From: Sipunculus nudus
Lineage: Eukaryota > Annelida > Sipuncula > Golfingiida > Sipunculidae
DNA length: 64,000 bases
Direction of reading: 5' to 3'
Assembly: GCA_026874595.1 (NCBI GenBank)
Contig: CM049312.1
Coordinates: 74,000,429-74,064,428 of the forward strand
The stretch's first letter is position 1, and every line of letters begins with the position of its first letter. The position numbers were made by a program, and so were the translations under genes. The notes beneath the pieces are model-generated. The model was not told the DNA's origin and did not search any database. It saw nothing but the letters and a program-made list of their open reading frames with translations. Positions 38,055 through 51,425 of this stretch are shown piece by piece.

Positions 38055-38379
38055 TTATATCAACACATTAAACTTGAATGATTGAAATAACCAACCATTC
38101 ATTTCTAATCTCCACTGGAAGGGGCAAATGCAACAGCTGGATTGAATTTTGCACTGTCCACATATATTTTGTTCCAGTAATTTAATCACAGTACTTAACT
38201 AAAGGTGATATGGCACAAAGTTGCTATGCTCACACAAGGTGGCCAGGTATTTTTTTTTTTGGTTACCAGATTAGTTGGTTGTTTGGTTTGTTGTTAGCAA
38301 TATCTTTTTCCCCCAACTAAGGCCAATTGCCATTCAGGGGTATTAGGGGCCATCTTTATTCAATAACTGATTTAGTGTA

Positions 38380-38571
38380 CAGTAGAATCCAGCCTTGTGA
38401 CCACCCCACAATTGTGACCACCCAAAAACTGCTACCACCAAAATGTTATGATCACTTATCTTGGTCCTACATATAACCTAGGTAACTAAAAATTTCACAA
38501 ATATGATCACCCTGTAATTATGGCCATTTTGGTCAGTAGTCCAAGGTGATTGTAACTGTGGGGTTCCACTT
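38380..38571. mobile_element. pogo/Tigger-like MITE, 192 bases
   Basis: TA then CAGTAGAATCCAGCC at the left; GGGGTTCCACTT then TA at the right. The interior has repeated GTGACCACC motifs, as in related MITEs. Confidence 0.65.
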
Positions 38572-39774
38572 TAATTCAACAACGGTGACAATGAACACAC
38601 ACTGGCCTCTTTTAGTCTGATATCGGTATTCTTGACCAATAGATTATCAGTCTTACCACACAGTAGGTCATCAGTACTGGTCACTGTATCCCTGTTCACA
38701 CAGGAGGCAGAAAGCTTATACAGCTAAACCAGATGGCATGAAGGACTACCACTGGCAGATATTTGTGTTTTCAATCCTGAAGAGTGTACACTTTACCATT
38801 CCTGCCTTGACACATAAGACTGGTCAGCCCGGGAGTCCATCCATCGCTGCAGCAGCCTCTGATCTACAAACAGCAGCTTGTTTATACGACAAGGATTCCG
38901 GTGCTGGTACAGGTAGCTGCCTGACCAGATACTGTTATATACAGAACTGTTTAAACAGTGCCACAGGAGACTACTTATCATTTAATCCCACTCTCACCTT
39001 GCCTCTGGTCACTGTATGCACCTCCTACCACCTTTCATATAGACCTTGGTCCGTTTTTATTTTTCTCTTCCAAATCGTAATGGAAAAAATATTATTTTCT
39101 AATTTAATTCAACAGCAGCAAACATTCAGTGCATTTCAGTGGGGCTACTACATATACTGTAGGTGATGGCCCAGAAGTAGCCTGCAGCATTGCTCAAAAT
39201 AAATGTAAGATGTATTCAAGTGCTCTCTCACAACACCCAACAAGTGTGAAAATTCCTTTATGTTATAACTTAGCATATATCTATAAATCTCCCAGAATAT
39301 GAGTTGGAAGACTGACAACATATAAGCATGTCTACCAGGTATTATATATGACTGACAGCCAAGTCTTGAAAGACACAGGAAATGAGAGAGGTCACCAAGT
39401 ATGAATTTTACAGATAGGGTTATACATTCACATGTATTCTTTAACAATTTTTTTAAATATTCTTCGCTCATAGCCTAATGTTTATGTCCAATATAAATAG
39501 CATTATGCATACTGAGTGATCTGTCTATGGTTTCGGTCTATCATGGAAGTCACCCATGTGTAGGGATGCTAGACCAGGGCAGGTTAATAGCAAAATACTT
39601 AGGTGCTAGTAAGACAGAAGATCAGAGTTTTCTCAAGTATACTCTGTGCCAACTCCCCTGTCCACCTAAATTTTCATGATGTTCTCTTCAAATTTATTAT
39701 GTTTGCCACCATTAATAAGCTCTTATTAAAAGAGGTTATGAGGTGATTTTTGATGATTTAAATAAGTATGAAAT

Positions 39775-41292
39775 CAGGGTTGGCAAGTTTTAGGCATGAA
39801 GGTTTTAACCATAGGTTATAACCTGGTTAAAACCGCCCCGCCTAAAACAGGATTTAGGCAGGTTTTAGGCACCAAAAGTGCCCAAAACCTATATTTGTTT
39901 ACATTTTTTACTTAAAGAATTGTAAAACTACCATACTGGCTGGGGTGAAGCAGTCACAAGGCTTTGCTGGGCTTCTGGAAGCTATCAAGTATTAGAAATG
40001 CATGATTTCCTGTTGGCTGGTACCATGCAGTCTTCAAAGAGCCTGTATAGGTGTCTGAACATGAGACCATGTTTGTGTGGCACATAGTTTTATTGGCCAA
40101 GGTAATGACATTATCAGGACCTTTTGGGTTTCCTGATGAGTGCCCAGCTACCGGGAATGATGTAATACAGCCTCCAGTTTGCCCTTGTAAGACAGGGTAT
40201 CACTATCAGAGGGGAGGACTACTTGATTAGACAAGTTAATTACAATTTATCAGGGTGATGGGGTCATAAGACCCAATGGTCATAAGTCCTACTGCTGTGT
40301 CCTAGTAGATGTTCATGTCAACTTTCATACATGACTAGGAGGATGCAATCAAAGCCCTTGTTCTTGAGCAAACATTTTACTTAGTGATGCAGTCAGTGCC
40401 CCTCAGGCCTTCAGGTTTAACACAGCCCCTGAGTAATTATGAATATTCTGTGGTTTGCAACATATTCATTGCAAAATATTTTCACATTTTCAGTTTTATA
40501 TTAATTACAGTGTTTAATGAGGGTTCCATTTTCACAATCTCATCATACAATTAACAGAGTATATCCATCATTATACAGAAGATAAGTATGTGCACAAAAT
40601 CTTAAAATTTGACAAGGGATGACCTAGCTAAGGGAATAAACAAATAGTGGAAATTCTTGTTCATTATCAGATATTATCATATTTTTAGTTTCATGGCTAG
40701 CATAAAAGATATGTAATAATTTATAAATCCAATCCAATGCTTTTTGCCATTGAAGCTACAGGCAAACAAAATAAACATGTTATGTTAGTGAAGCTACAGT
40801 ATAAAGAACTATTCATCGGTGTAAATGGAACAACATTTTAAATCCAGGAAAACTTCTTTTCCATTTATCACAAAATTTAATCCCTTGTGATCAAAAAGCC
40901 AATAAAAGTATCTGGTTATAAGCTTAAAGTAAGAGCATTCTTTTATAAATTGGCAGTAATGGAGGAAGGAGAGTCGGAGAACTGTGTTCATAAGGAAATC
41001 CCTGAAGTAGTGTTGAATTCAGTTGTTGCTTTTTTTTTTGTGTCATGGTTTAATTTTTTTAGTTTGAATAAAGTGATCCTCAATTTTAATTTGTTGAGCA
41101 TATTTCTTTAATGCATTTAGATGTTTAACAATAAAACATAGTTAAACTAAAAGTCATAGGTAAGGGTAAATAAGGTTTTAGGCAGTTAAAGGCAGTTTTA
41201 GGCAGGTTATAACCTATTTTAGGCAGTTAAAGGCATGTTTTAGGCTCTGCCCTGCCGAAAACAGGTTTTGGGCAGCCTAAAACCCAACCCTG
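39775..41292. mobile_element. hAT-type non-autonomous transposon, 1518 bases
   Basis: Perfect 8-base target duplication TATGAAAT at 39767-39774 and 41293-41300. The termini are inverted: CAGGGTTGG at the left and CCAACCCTG at the right, followed on both sides by subterminal TTTTAGGC/GGCAG iterations (39785-39900 and 41170-41285). This architecture (CAGGG ends, 8-base duplication, repeated subterminal motifs) is that of hAT elements. I see no transposase frame; open frames near 40809-41111 are short and unrecognised. Confidence 0.88.
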
Positions 41293-42689
41293 TATGAAAT
41301 TAACATATTTACTTTGTGATGCATGGAAAACCAACGGTTATAGGAAGACCATTTAAAAAGAGCTGCAAAACTGATGGCATCATTTCATGAGGCCATATCT
41401 GTTTATCCATGTGATCCAGGAAGGACATATGTATAACGTAAGATAAGTGTTATATACTAATACCACTGTGACCACATCTCTATGAGTCTTAAAATGAATG
41501 CAGTTTAGATCATCAGCTTAGGTCATCACTGATATGTTGCAAGACCAGTCATCTGTTCAGTCATTTTCTGAATCTAATTTTGACTGATTTGCCTCTGAGG
41601 TAAATAAAGGTAGGCTTTAGTGCATTTTATATAAATCATCAGGAAAAAACAATGACCAGTGGACACTGTTAGTGTAACGGAGAATAGTATGCAATAGTAC
41701 CAGTAATGATATCTAGTCTTACTAACCTACAAAAACAGGCTACAGTAACAGAAACTATAACGGCACAAGGTAGTTTCAGAACTTTTTTCATGCAGCAGGT
41801 GTGAATTGTAAACATCAGAGCTATGCTTTTCTAAATGTTATTGTTAAAAAGTATCAAACATCACACTACTGCTACACTTATATAAACAATTAATATTTAT
41901 ACAAGAGGTGCACCTTCACACAATCATCTTTTAATACAAATATAAAATAAAAAGAAAAGGGATTACAGTGAAGGTAAAACTCCCACCAATTACTGTCACT
42001 GTGAACATGCACTGAATATTTTCTTACATAATATAAGAATCATTCTCTAAGGTTCTGCTTTAAACTCTGAGGCAATTATATATAGTTATCATGCTCTAAC
42101 TCCCCTTATTAGGTACTTTGCTGCTCTGTTACTCAGATTTGTGAACACCACTACAACCACACTCCTGCAAATCTATCAACCAACTGTAAAATGAACTTTT
42201 AAAGCTCATTTATTCTTTGATGACTTTAAATGAGAATTACTATTAATCATAAAAATTCTGAATGACAACATGATACTTTTTAAAGATTTCTTTTTTGTTG
42301 GAGATAAGGAGTAAAAGCTACCTGGCTGAGAAAATACCATCTCACTCAAATGTTTATCTGCTCTAACTCCTCCTTACTAATTCTTCCTTAAATCTTACAT
42401 AGTTTAAAACAAACAAAGCCTGAAAAGTTTATAGTTATCCATTCAACTGAAGATTTATTTGATCTCTGTAACCTCTGCCTAAACCTAACAGTGAAAGTTT
42501 ATTAAATTATAGGACAACCCTGATGTAACACTCAAACACTAACAGAGAAAGCAAAACAGATCTCACACTGCCTTAGAACAATATGAAGGACACCAAGCTT
42601 TCACTTTCAATCTCTGAGATTTCGTGACTTCATATATAGCCAAAACCACTAAAAGGTTAAATGCATAATTTGAAAGTTTTTGACCCTTG

Positions 42690-42800
42690 CATAAATTTAT
42701 TGTGTCCCAGCGGGTTGACAAATGTGTTCAAAGGATAGACAAATGACAGACTATGAGCCATTGCTACAGCTCAGATGACTTTCAGTCAGCTGAATTGAAA
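42690..42800. repeat. Decayed end of the CAGCTGAGCTA-hairpin repeat
   Basis: ACAGCTCAGATGACTTTCAG followed by TCAGCTGAATTG, preceded by a GACAAATGACAGAC remnant of the tetranucleotide run. No CpG remains. Confidence 0.55.
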
Positions 42801-43598
42801 ACTAATGTAAGGTTACTGTTCCAGATTATAACTAACAACATGACTGGCTGAGCTGTCCAGTATCAGCTGGTGTTTTATCAACATAAACCTGGCAACTTTC
42901 GTACCTTCAACAGAAAATGTATAATGAAGAGAAGATAATGGCCAGTTGCCAAGCCACAAGGTCAAAAACATTTTGTTTGAAATACAGGTATGTTTATACT
43001 GCTAAAACATTCACGTTTTACCCAGCAACATGCATACCTTCAGCCAATCACGGGCTGATGTTTACATTGTTGGCATGCTTGGTACAGAACACACTAAAAG
43101 TATTAATATCACTATTATAAGTGCTGTATTACATGCAATTACAAGCCCTGAAATCAGACAAGAGGTCCGACTGGCCAATGTGGCCCACATTTCAAAGATT
43201 TCTTTTTCACATTTTGCTTCTCTGATAGTGCATGTCATTATTTGTTTCAAGTAGAATACATGTTGTTTAATCTTCCCTGCAGAATATTTATACAGATAAG
43301 ACTTTATAGATCTTAATTATAAATTGCATGCTTTTCCTAGCGAAACCTTTCATGTAAATTTCTGAATGGAATGCTGCCTTAGTTCAGGTTTGCAGAGCTA
43401 AACTGTGATGCAACCACTGAGTGCTTGGACGCTGACACACGCTTTTTCTAGTTACCTTCATACATCACTTTTACTAGTGTTACCATCTGGTCAATAATAT
43501 AAGTTCTGTACTTCAGAATTTTTTCCTTTTACAATGAAGCACACTCGTGTTACTGAACATAAACAAAAATATCTCGATTACAAAATCAGTCAAGAGTT

Positions 43599-43820
43599 TT
43601 AAGTTCTTGAGGGAAAGAAGTAAACCTAGGAAATAAATAGTGTTTTAAAAAATGAAACTTCCATATGTTTGGACTCTAAAAGATGATGTGGATAAGATCT
43701 TTGCTACTCTTAAGTTCTTGAGGGAAAGAAGTAAAAGTAGGAAATAAATAGCGTTTTAAAAAATGAAAGTTCCATTTGTGCGGAGTCTAAAAGATGATGC
43801 AGGTAAGATCTTTGCTACTG
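43599..43820 (+). repeat. Tandem duplication of a 111-base unit
   Basis: TTAAGTTCTTGAGGGAAAG starts at 43599 and 43710. The copies differ at only a few positions, and both end AAGATCTTTGCTACT. Non-coding. Confidence 0.88.
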
Positions 43821-44189
43821 CACTGTGAGACTGCATCCAAGTTATTACCCAGACACCAACATGATGAATAATATGTCTGCCACAATGGTATCCATGGTAA
43901 CAAAAAGTCTGTCAGAGTGAGGGATTATTTTCGCAGCTATCTTTTATGAATTGTCTGATTTTCTTTACTTTTATTTACATTTCTTAAACTGCTAAAGGAA
44001 CATTTCATATCAAAATCTCTATTCCATACTGATCATTAGCAATTTGGAATATCTGTATTATAAAGGAAGTGTCATAATAATCATATACCTAACATATTCA
44101 GACTTTGATTTTTCTACAAATTTAAGATACGACCCTTAAAAGTTTAACAGATGTTAAATCACATTTGAAACAAAATGGTGTACAAGTAA

Positions 44190-44595
44190 TAGTGCTGGGT
44201 TAATGATCGATTATTTTAATCCACTACTCACTGGGTTGATGCAAACAATCCGATGATCGATCTTGCAGTGCCAGACTCGATTGCAAATTTTGCACGCAAC
44301 TTAGGGTTTGTGATGAGGGGATGTATGCATTTTTATACATTATGCAAGCAAACAAGAGAAAAACCTGCATTTACTAAAAAAAAATTAATTTCTAAGTTAC
44401 TATGTAGACATTAATTCTATAGAATTATGAAGTTATTATCCTACCTGTAGGCCTACATTTCAGCTGAGATGATGTACTGGTCTGTATATGGTGCAAAAGT
44501 CATTACTTCTAAAAATTATTTTTTATTATCAGTCAGCAGAGGTTAACCATTTTTTTTTCTGATGATTGATCATTAAGTTACAACCAATGACACTA
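44190..44595. mobile_element. hAT-like MITE, 406 bases
   Basis: The left end TAGTGCTGGGTTAATGATCG pairs with the right end TTGATCATTAAGTTAC...GACACTA. Its inner right part (ATTATCAGTCAGCAGAGGT) also occurs near 8677-8700. No target duplication is seen. Confidence 0.5.
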
Positions 44596-46587
44596 ATGGT
44601 AATAAATCGTTATTTTTTTCATTATTTTACTACTGGGAAATAATTTGTACAAATGTACCACCTGACCTGACACAGTGTGTATCACCACAAGCCCAAAAAT
44701 GTAACAACAGTCACCACAGAAAACGTGACATGGTATTGTTTCCCGGTTCCCTTACTGAGCACTGCCAACAACAGATTTGGTCCAACTGCCCCTGGCAGGC
44801 AACTGAGGCTGGTGCAGACCTGAAAGTGAAAGTTGCCTTCCAAATCCAGCCTTCATAACCGAAGAGTGATTATATAAATGCATTTTATCAATGTCCTAAA
44901 CCTTGTCTTTCCAGTAAACTTAGCATGAAAACTTTTAACTGAATCTTCAGTCAAACTTTTGACAAAATGCATTATTTAAAATTATTTATTATCCTACTAG
45001 GATTCATTCCATGTACCCATGTCCTGATTTTAAACAATGTGATCAAGGTATGGATTTGAATTATTCTGAATCAAGTATTCAAGTATTGGTTTATCTCAGG
45101 AAATGTCAGCTGTAAATCCCTCTACATAATGAATGCAAAGTATGGTCTGTTTATTCTGTAATGTAGACATGTTTAAGCTAAATCTGTGACTGAGCTAATC
45201 AGTGCAGGCAGTTTGCTTTAGGAATTTTTTTTCCCACTTTCCATAACACAGACACAGGTTTGAGCATCTGACCTTGCTGTAGGCATGTGCCTAATCTACT
45301 GAGCAACAGGGACCCTTTATTTGACTGAGGAATCATTTTTTTTTTTTTTTTTGCTTCTAGAGATATCTGACACATGTGAGCAGCCTGCTTCATAAATCTG
45401 TGCTTCTGCAAAGTCAAAATTATTACCCACTGATCATTATCGATGATAGAAACGGGTTCACTGATATGATTTACGAGTTCATTTCCACTCCCTTGTTACA
45501 CCCAGGCTGTGTCGTGGTTTGTGTTTGATACATATGGGAAATTATGATTGACTGATAAGCTCAGGTCTACATCCCAATCATCATATGACGCAAACACACC
45601 AGGATATACAGAGATCATACAGCAACATGGTTACTGGCTGAGTGGACCTGGCAGAAGGAATGAAATAATGTCACCGAATATCCACAATTACCAGTACTGG
45701 CATTTTTTTTAAATGATGGTTTCAACCTTCATGTGAATCCTTTATAATCCATATGAAACTCCAGTTACTCAACCTAATTAGCACCCATAGAACTTAACTT
45801 TTTGATGATGTGACATTTCTCATCCTTGAAAAGCTCAGCCTATAATTTTTCGAATTTGCATGAGTCTGTCAAATCTTTGACTTAAATGAATGAGTATCCA
45901 AGTAATGCCATGCAAGATCCATTACCTAACAATGTCTAATTAAAATCTTGTAATTTGTCATCTTCATTTGTACAACGGTACATTTAAGATATTGCTGAAT
46001 CCTGAACAGGGTGCACAACCCTGCAGAGGAGAGGATTTACCCAACTGATGTAATTAATTTGTAAGTCAGTGGACAGTTAAGTTTCTAGCAAAGCAGTCAG
46101 AATTGTCAGAATCTCCTTATACAAACAGGTTTGGTAACAAATGACATTAATTAATAAAAGAATGAAAGCATAATATCACTAGTTTCACAATTTAAATTCC
46201 AATTACCTTAGCCATTTTGAAAGGATAGTTTACAAGGGACAGTAAACTGGTTTTTGTACTTTTTTATATTAGGTACCGTACTGTACAGATTTCTGAAGTG
46301 AAGGACACCCTAAATATTAATACAAAGGAACTGAAAATGAAAGTGCATGCCACCAGTTCTGATGACACATCGTCAGAAAAGTTTGTTGTCATAGTGCCCC
46401 ATCTAGAGAGCACCAAGAGAGGGCATACCTCTGCCAGGAATAAACAATGCTCCTCACTGAGTCCATATCTATGCCACGTAGACATATATAAATTTATAAA
46501 TCCGGAGGAATCTAAAATGTGACATGGAATGATGGTGCTACAGCATTACCTGCCAAGCATTTGTCAAAATCCAGTGTTCTAAGAGTA

Positions 46588-47439
46588 CAACCAGAATACG
46601 GGTAGTCCAAAAGCGACTACATGTATCGGCCTAAATCAGAGTGGAACAGGTGAAGTGAGGCATGGATTGAGTGGCAAGGGGAAATAGAGAGAAGTGTTGC
46701 ATTTTAGCATGGATGTCTGCAGCCGAAATGTGTATATAGATTGCGCCACCTACCACAAAATCCAGAAAGCTGTCCAAGTTGTATACATATGCAAAATTTA
46801 AGGCAGATAAGTCAAACCACTACATGTATACGAGTCATTTTAGCCCGTGGCAGACAAACAGACAGACGCTGTGCAAAAATGGTGGCAGGTGGCGCCACCA
46901 GTTTTGCGTATGATAAAGAGCTATTCGAGATCTATACAAATGCAAAACTTTGGCCAAGTCCATCAAATGGTCCCCGAGATATGAGCTTGGATGTCTGCTG
47001 TATAAACTATAATGTAGGTGGCGCCACCTGTAATAAAATCAAGAGAGCTGTCCAGGATGTATAAACATGCAAAATTTTAGGAAGATATGTCAAACCACTG
47101 CTGAGATATGAGTGATTTTATCCCACGGCAGACAAACAGACAAACATTTTTTGTGTATGTTATTAAGCTCTCCAAGGGCTACATTTGTGCAAAATTTTTT
47201 CCTGATCGGTCAAACGGTTCCCGAGATATGTGGGTTTATGTGTGGAAACAGCTGCACAAATGGACGCAGAGCGCAGAGGAAAGGTCAGAGGTCATAACAA
47301 AATCGGGGCGCAGCAGTTCACATGTGAGCCAAACATAATCCCATGTTTCGTAAAATTCCACCCAGCGGTTACGGAGGAGTTCTCCGGACACCTAAGCGTC
47401 GGTGGCGGCGGTGGGCTGAAAATATAGTATCCGCAAAAC
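46588..47439 (+). repeat. Dispersed element with 280-base unit, copy B (short form)
   Basis: Same start (CCAGAATACGGGTAGTCC...GACTAC), same unit motifs (GGTGGCGCCACC, GAGATATGAG) and same tail as 30508-32138, but without the tandem expansion. It ends at GTATCCGCAAAAC and lacks the closing half of the terminal hairpin. Confidence 0.75.
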
Positions 47440-50400
47440 ACAGGTCAAAACATGACCTCCTTGGTAAAGAAAGTGTAATCATTGCTTCCTAAACCTAAAG
47501 TTAACAAGACAAATTTTCCCTCTGAATTCCTGTGTTGATTATTTATAAGAGGCTACGGGATAAAAATCCAAGAAGCTAGGAGAATACCGCAGTGGTACCT
47601 TAAGGGCATTGAGTAGACTTTTCCTTGGCCCACTATTCAAGTGAGCCTTGATAAGTGCGAAAAATTTATAAGTTATTAATACCCACCATTATGTTTTTAT
47701 TACTGCCTTCCAAGATGTGGATGCTATGATTTCCTGTTGTAATATATTAATGTGAAGCAAGGCTTTCAGTGGTATTCCAAAGCTGGGAATGATATAATTA
47801 CAGTCTTCTTTCATATGGACCTTAATCACTGTATAATGAATCAACTATAATTATACACTACTGGCACAAACAAAGGACTTAAGGAGATCATCTGAAAAAG
47901 ATATGTACGGAGGTAAGTCATTTCTGTTGCCAACAACGACAGTCATAAAAACAAAAGTACAATAACTTAAATGAACCACAGCTGACAGGACAGACAAAAG
48001 TCAGCATGCGAGGAGAGCCTGAATGTTGAATTCATGAAATTTACTGTGAGACACCATGCACAGATGACTGGCCAGATTTGAAGTGCTGTCTTAGCTGTCA
48101 TCTAGGGCTTGATATTAATAAACTAGAAGTGGTGACCCATTGGATGAGAAAAGCCAAAACATCATTAGTCCTTACAGGAAACAAACAGTAATCCATTAAA
48201 TTGAGGTGCAGATGTCAAGGTTGAGTATGGATACTTTTGGATGTTCACTTGTGGAACACAGAAGAAGGACAGCTACTGCATTGCAGTGTTTGACATGACT
48301 GGTGTTACAATGCAAAGTAGTTAAGTAGGCCCTATCATATGTTTATATAATCAAAACCACAGCAAAACCCATGTTCATCATCTTCAGTTTTAGTTACTGC
48401 TGATGCAGGTGGCTTGTCTGTTGTGTACAAGTATGCTGGTGATTTATAGCATAAACAGCAGAGTTTCAGAGAGTCAAATCTATAACTATTAACCATGCTT
48501 GCCCCCCCCCCTTTAATAAGACTTTACATTCTGTTAACCTGACAGTATGTAGTTAGTAAACTCTATACAGTCAATGATACATCATGTAATTTCACAATAC
48601 AATATGTATTGCGCTGGTACACTTACAGCATGATACAAAACTCACTATGTACAGGCACAGTACATCATAAAATGTGCCTCCCAAGCATAAAAAATGTCAA
48701 TGTTCACTATGCGGATAATGCAGGTCCCTGATAATGCCTTGACATGTATATTTTGGATAACGCATCTGAAACAGCCACTTCTACTGGTTAAATTGACTAA
48801 CATTTTTCCAATCAGACGGTGTTCAACTTCAATCTGGAGGACTCTGCCCGTGTTTATGGTTGACAGTCTATTTCCACTTGGCTTCCAGACTAAGATAAAC
48901 AAATTAATTCACCTAGCAAAGCTAACTTTTAAAAGCACTTGACAATGACCATACTAGGATAAACACAAATGTTACTTGTATATGTAAAATTTGTGACTAA
49001 GAAGATTCACAAATTTTCCACATGAGCAGTATGTTCATATCAATACTAGAATCACAGTCTATTAAGCTGGGCTGAACGGATAGCAAAGCTTGGACTTGAG
49101 TTACTGACTGGCTGAATGTGAAGTCGGTGCTTGAGCCAGCCACAGGTCTCCGGACAATCCGGCCCGCACTTGCTCCCTCAGCAATGACAAAGTTTAAGAG
49201 GTTAAGTCAGTTTATGTTGATCTGAGATATTTAAGGTGAAAATAGAAGACACTGATCCAGTTGTTTGTAGTCTGTTTGGTGTAGGAAACTGGAGAACCCT
49301 TAGAAAACCACAGGCCTTGGATTGGAAACTACAACCCACTCTCATAGCTACATCAGGAATCGAACCCAAGGCACCAGCGGAGAGGGCCGACGTTTTATCA
49401 CTCAGCAATCCATAGTGACAGATAGGTATAATAAAACTTGAACCCAAGTATATGTAACCATGGTAACCCTCAATATATAGATAAGGGCACATTTATTTTT
49501 TTTAATTACAAACCCGGAATTTATATTATTCCTATTATGCACACTGTGCCACTAGTATATATTACACTATATAAGAAGTTACAAAGATTAAACAAATTAG
49601 GTTCACAGGCGTAATTAATAACCACATAAAAGATTAATTACAAATAAAAGTCTGAAAAAAATACAGGCAGATACAACTAACCATTTAGTCAGGAATAAGT
49701 ATAGGGTTAGCATTACTTAGACCAGTGTGTATTCTTTTTGGCACTATCACGATTGATAAATCAACAAGCCATTAGGCTCGTGGCAGATTCATTGAAAAAT
49801 GTGACTGTCACTGACCAACATGCAATGGTTACAAAGTTGCCAGATCATCTTACAGGATGCATGGTATTGTGAAATCCTGTTTCCAATGTAATATAGCCAG
49901 ATACTGCTCAGTATCTTACCAATAACCAAAATAATATCAACAAAATATCTGTATTTTCAACTTCCAATTTTTACGTTGGAGGATATCTTAACATTATATT
50001 GTAGTAATTTTAACTATATTTTGTTCATTTTGTTTTCTGTTTCTGTAATTTATGGACAAAGTCACTTAAAAATTCCACAAACTTATGCTGAAAAGAAACA
50101 GCCTCTCCTTTTCAAAAGATGTGCAAGTGTATGATCCCCCTTTTAAGATGATCCCGTACTTTACAGTGGCAAAGATTGTTCAAAATTTCAGTTCATGAGC
50201 AGTGGATAGGTTTGATATCATCATTAACAGGTTATGAAACATTTCTGAACAGCAGATGCAGATCACAATATTTCAGGGGCCAGCTTTGAGTCTAATATCA
50301 GGAGTGAGTTTCTAGTTCTACAATAAAAAGCATCGGACTAAAGACCACTCAATGTCCAAGTACTTAATCAGTTTAAACAGGTGTTACAATCACCCTATGC

Positions 50401-51086
50401 TGGGTGTCAGCGCGTCATTCTTCAACCAAATGTTGGATCCCTGGAGTAAGCAAGGCTCTTAGTGTGGTACTAACTGTTCTAACTAAGTTCTTCCCTGTTC
50501 CTATTACACTTGTCTTGTTGATGCGTCTCTGGTTAAAGGTTCAGTAACTGTTTTAAAATGAGGATCCAATTATACTTTTAGTTGTTATTGAAAACCACGA
50601 AACACATGTATATCTTTACTGGTGTCAAAATGGTTTAATCCTGTGAATTGCTGTACAGCAGTAAACAGGTATTCAACATATGCAATTGATCTGACTTGCA
50701 TATACAATGACTCACATTATAGAAACACTCACTGTATTGATACCAGACTAAATATATGGCAGGGCCTAATAATATTGAGTCTGATTAAAAACCAGCTATG
50801 TTTCTAGTGCATGATGTATTGTTGTGTTTTGCAGATTTTTTAGGTGAAAATGGGTGGGACGTGCAGTTGGCACCTAAATATGCTTGAAAATACACAGCAG
50901 GTATGTCAGGTGACCAAAATGGAGGTTTACTTTGACAATTTTACATTGATTTCTTAGAACTGGCAAGTCTTTTGAACAGGAACAGAATTTTTTCAACAAA
51001 TGTCCATGCAACGAATATCAAACCATACAATCACAAACAGAAGCACATACAATGAACTTTGGACAATGCAGGTCCTCCAGACTTAC
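47440..51086. other. Intron 2 next to exon 2
   Basis: AT-rich. 48645-48942 is open on both strands and has inverted GGATAATGC/GCATTATC-like motifs, perhaps an old MITE. The SINE fragment at 49240 is the only clear element. Confidence 0.45.
49240..49416 (-). repeat. tRNA-derived SINE, family 1, partial copy
   Basis: On the minus strand the head (GCTGAGTGATAAAACG), B-box region GGGTTCGATTCC and central block GTGGTTTTCTAAGGG match 37815-38054. The 3' tail is degraded. Confidence 0.7.
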
Positions 51087-51163
51087 CTAATTTTTGATTG
51101 AAGATTTTGTCAAATGTGACTTCCACCATTTTCTCTAGGTGTTTGTGCATAACACTCCGAACA
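51087..51163 (-). CDS. GRK2/3 (Gprk1-like): GRK2/GRK3-type receptor kinase, coding exon 2 (start of RGS-homology domain)
   Basis: The 77-base exon lies between a good acceptor (TTATTTTGCAG, read on the minus strand) and the donor TTAG/GTAAGT. Its first base completes Ser38, 25 codons follow, and the last base is the first of a Gly codon. The peptide VRSVMHKHLEKMVEVTFDKI then FNQKLG matches the first helices of the RGS-homology domain that follows the N-terminal helix in GRK2/3 (family pattern RSVMxKxLE...VTFxKIF.QKLG). The exon lies 262 bases downstream of exon 1 and keeps the frame, so this is an intact spliced gene and not a retrocopy. The next expected residues are of the type YLLFRDFC; I did not find them in the 51 kb that follow. 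By family role this region shapes the RH bundle that contacts the kinase domain and, in GRK2, Galpha-q. Confidence 0.96.
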
Positions 51164-51425
51164 CTGCAAAATAAACAAAAACATACAAGCCATGATTTAT
51201 TCACGTATGGAAAGCTAAAATACACTCCAGCAACACCCATAAGACATACAAACGCAAGGTAAACATTCAGTAGACTATATCTGCTAAACCACCCAGTACT
51301 GTCAACTGACTGCCTCAGTGCTGCCCCCACTGCTAGCAGTGAGTGGATATTTAATTAGCCAGGGAAGGGGCTTTACACATGCAAATACTGTATGAACGGC
51401 AAACGAGAGGGGAAAAATAATTTAC
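51164..51425 (-). other. GRK2/3 intron 1 (262 bases)
   Basis: Bounded by the GT donor of exon 1 and the AG acceptor of exon 2 on the minus strand. It is short and AT-rich. A 99-codon frame runs through exon 2 into both introns and is only read-through. I see no repeat in it. Confidence 0.95.

Larger units (their letters stand above)
34453..39766. other. Intronic DNA, largely featureless
   Basis: Outside the AT-rich tandem repeat (36965), the SINE (37815) and the MITE (38380) nothing is recognised. A 142-codon plus frame at 38738-39166 and minus frames on the same DNA have no recognisable content. Confidence 0.45.
41301..46587. other. AT-rich intronic DNA
   Basis: Contains the repeats at 42690, 43599 and 44190. 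46264-46522 is open on both strands (about 74 codons each) and less AT-rich, unrecognised. No GRK2 exon found. Confidence 0.45.
1..51086 (-). other. GRK2/3 intron 2, apparently continuing beyond the window
   Basis: Begins at the GTAAGT donor after exon 2 and runs left to base 1. I searched by eye for the expected exon 3 start (a split Gly then Tyr-Leu) at acceptor-like sites and for later kinase motifs (RDLKPAN, HGYMAPE, RFCQWKN) on the minus strand and found none. The interval is strongly CpG-depleted apart from young repeats and one patch at 1.35-2.0 kb, as expected for a methylated gene body. That the whole 51 kb is intron is inferred; a short exon could have been missed, and nested genes are possible. 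Confidence 0.6.
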
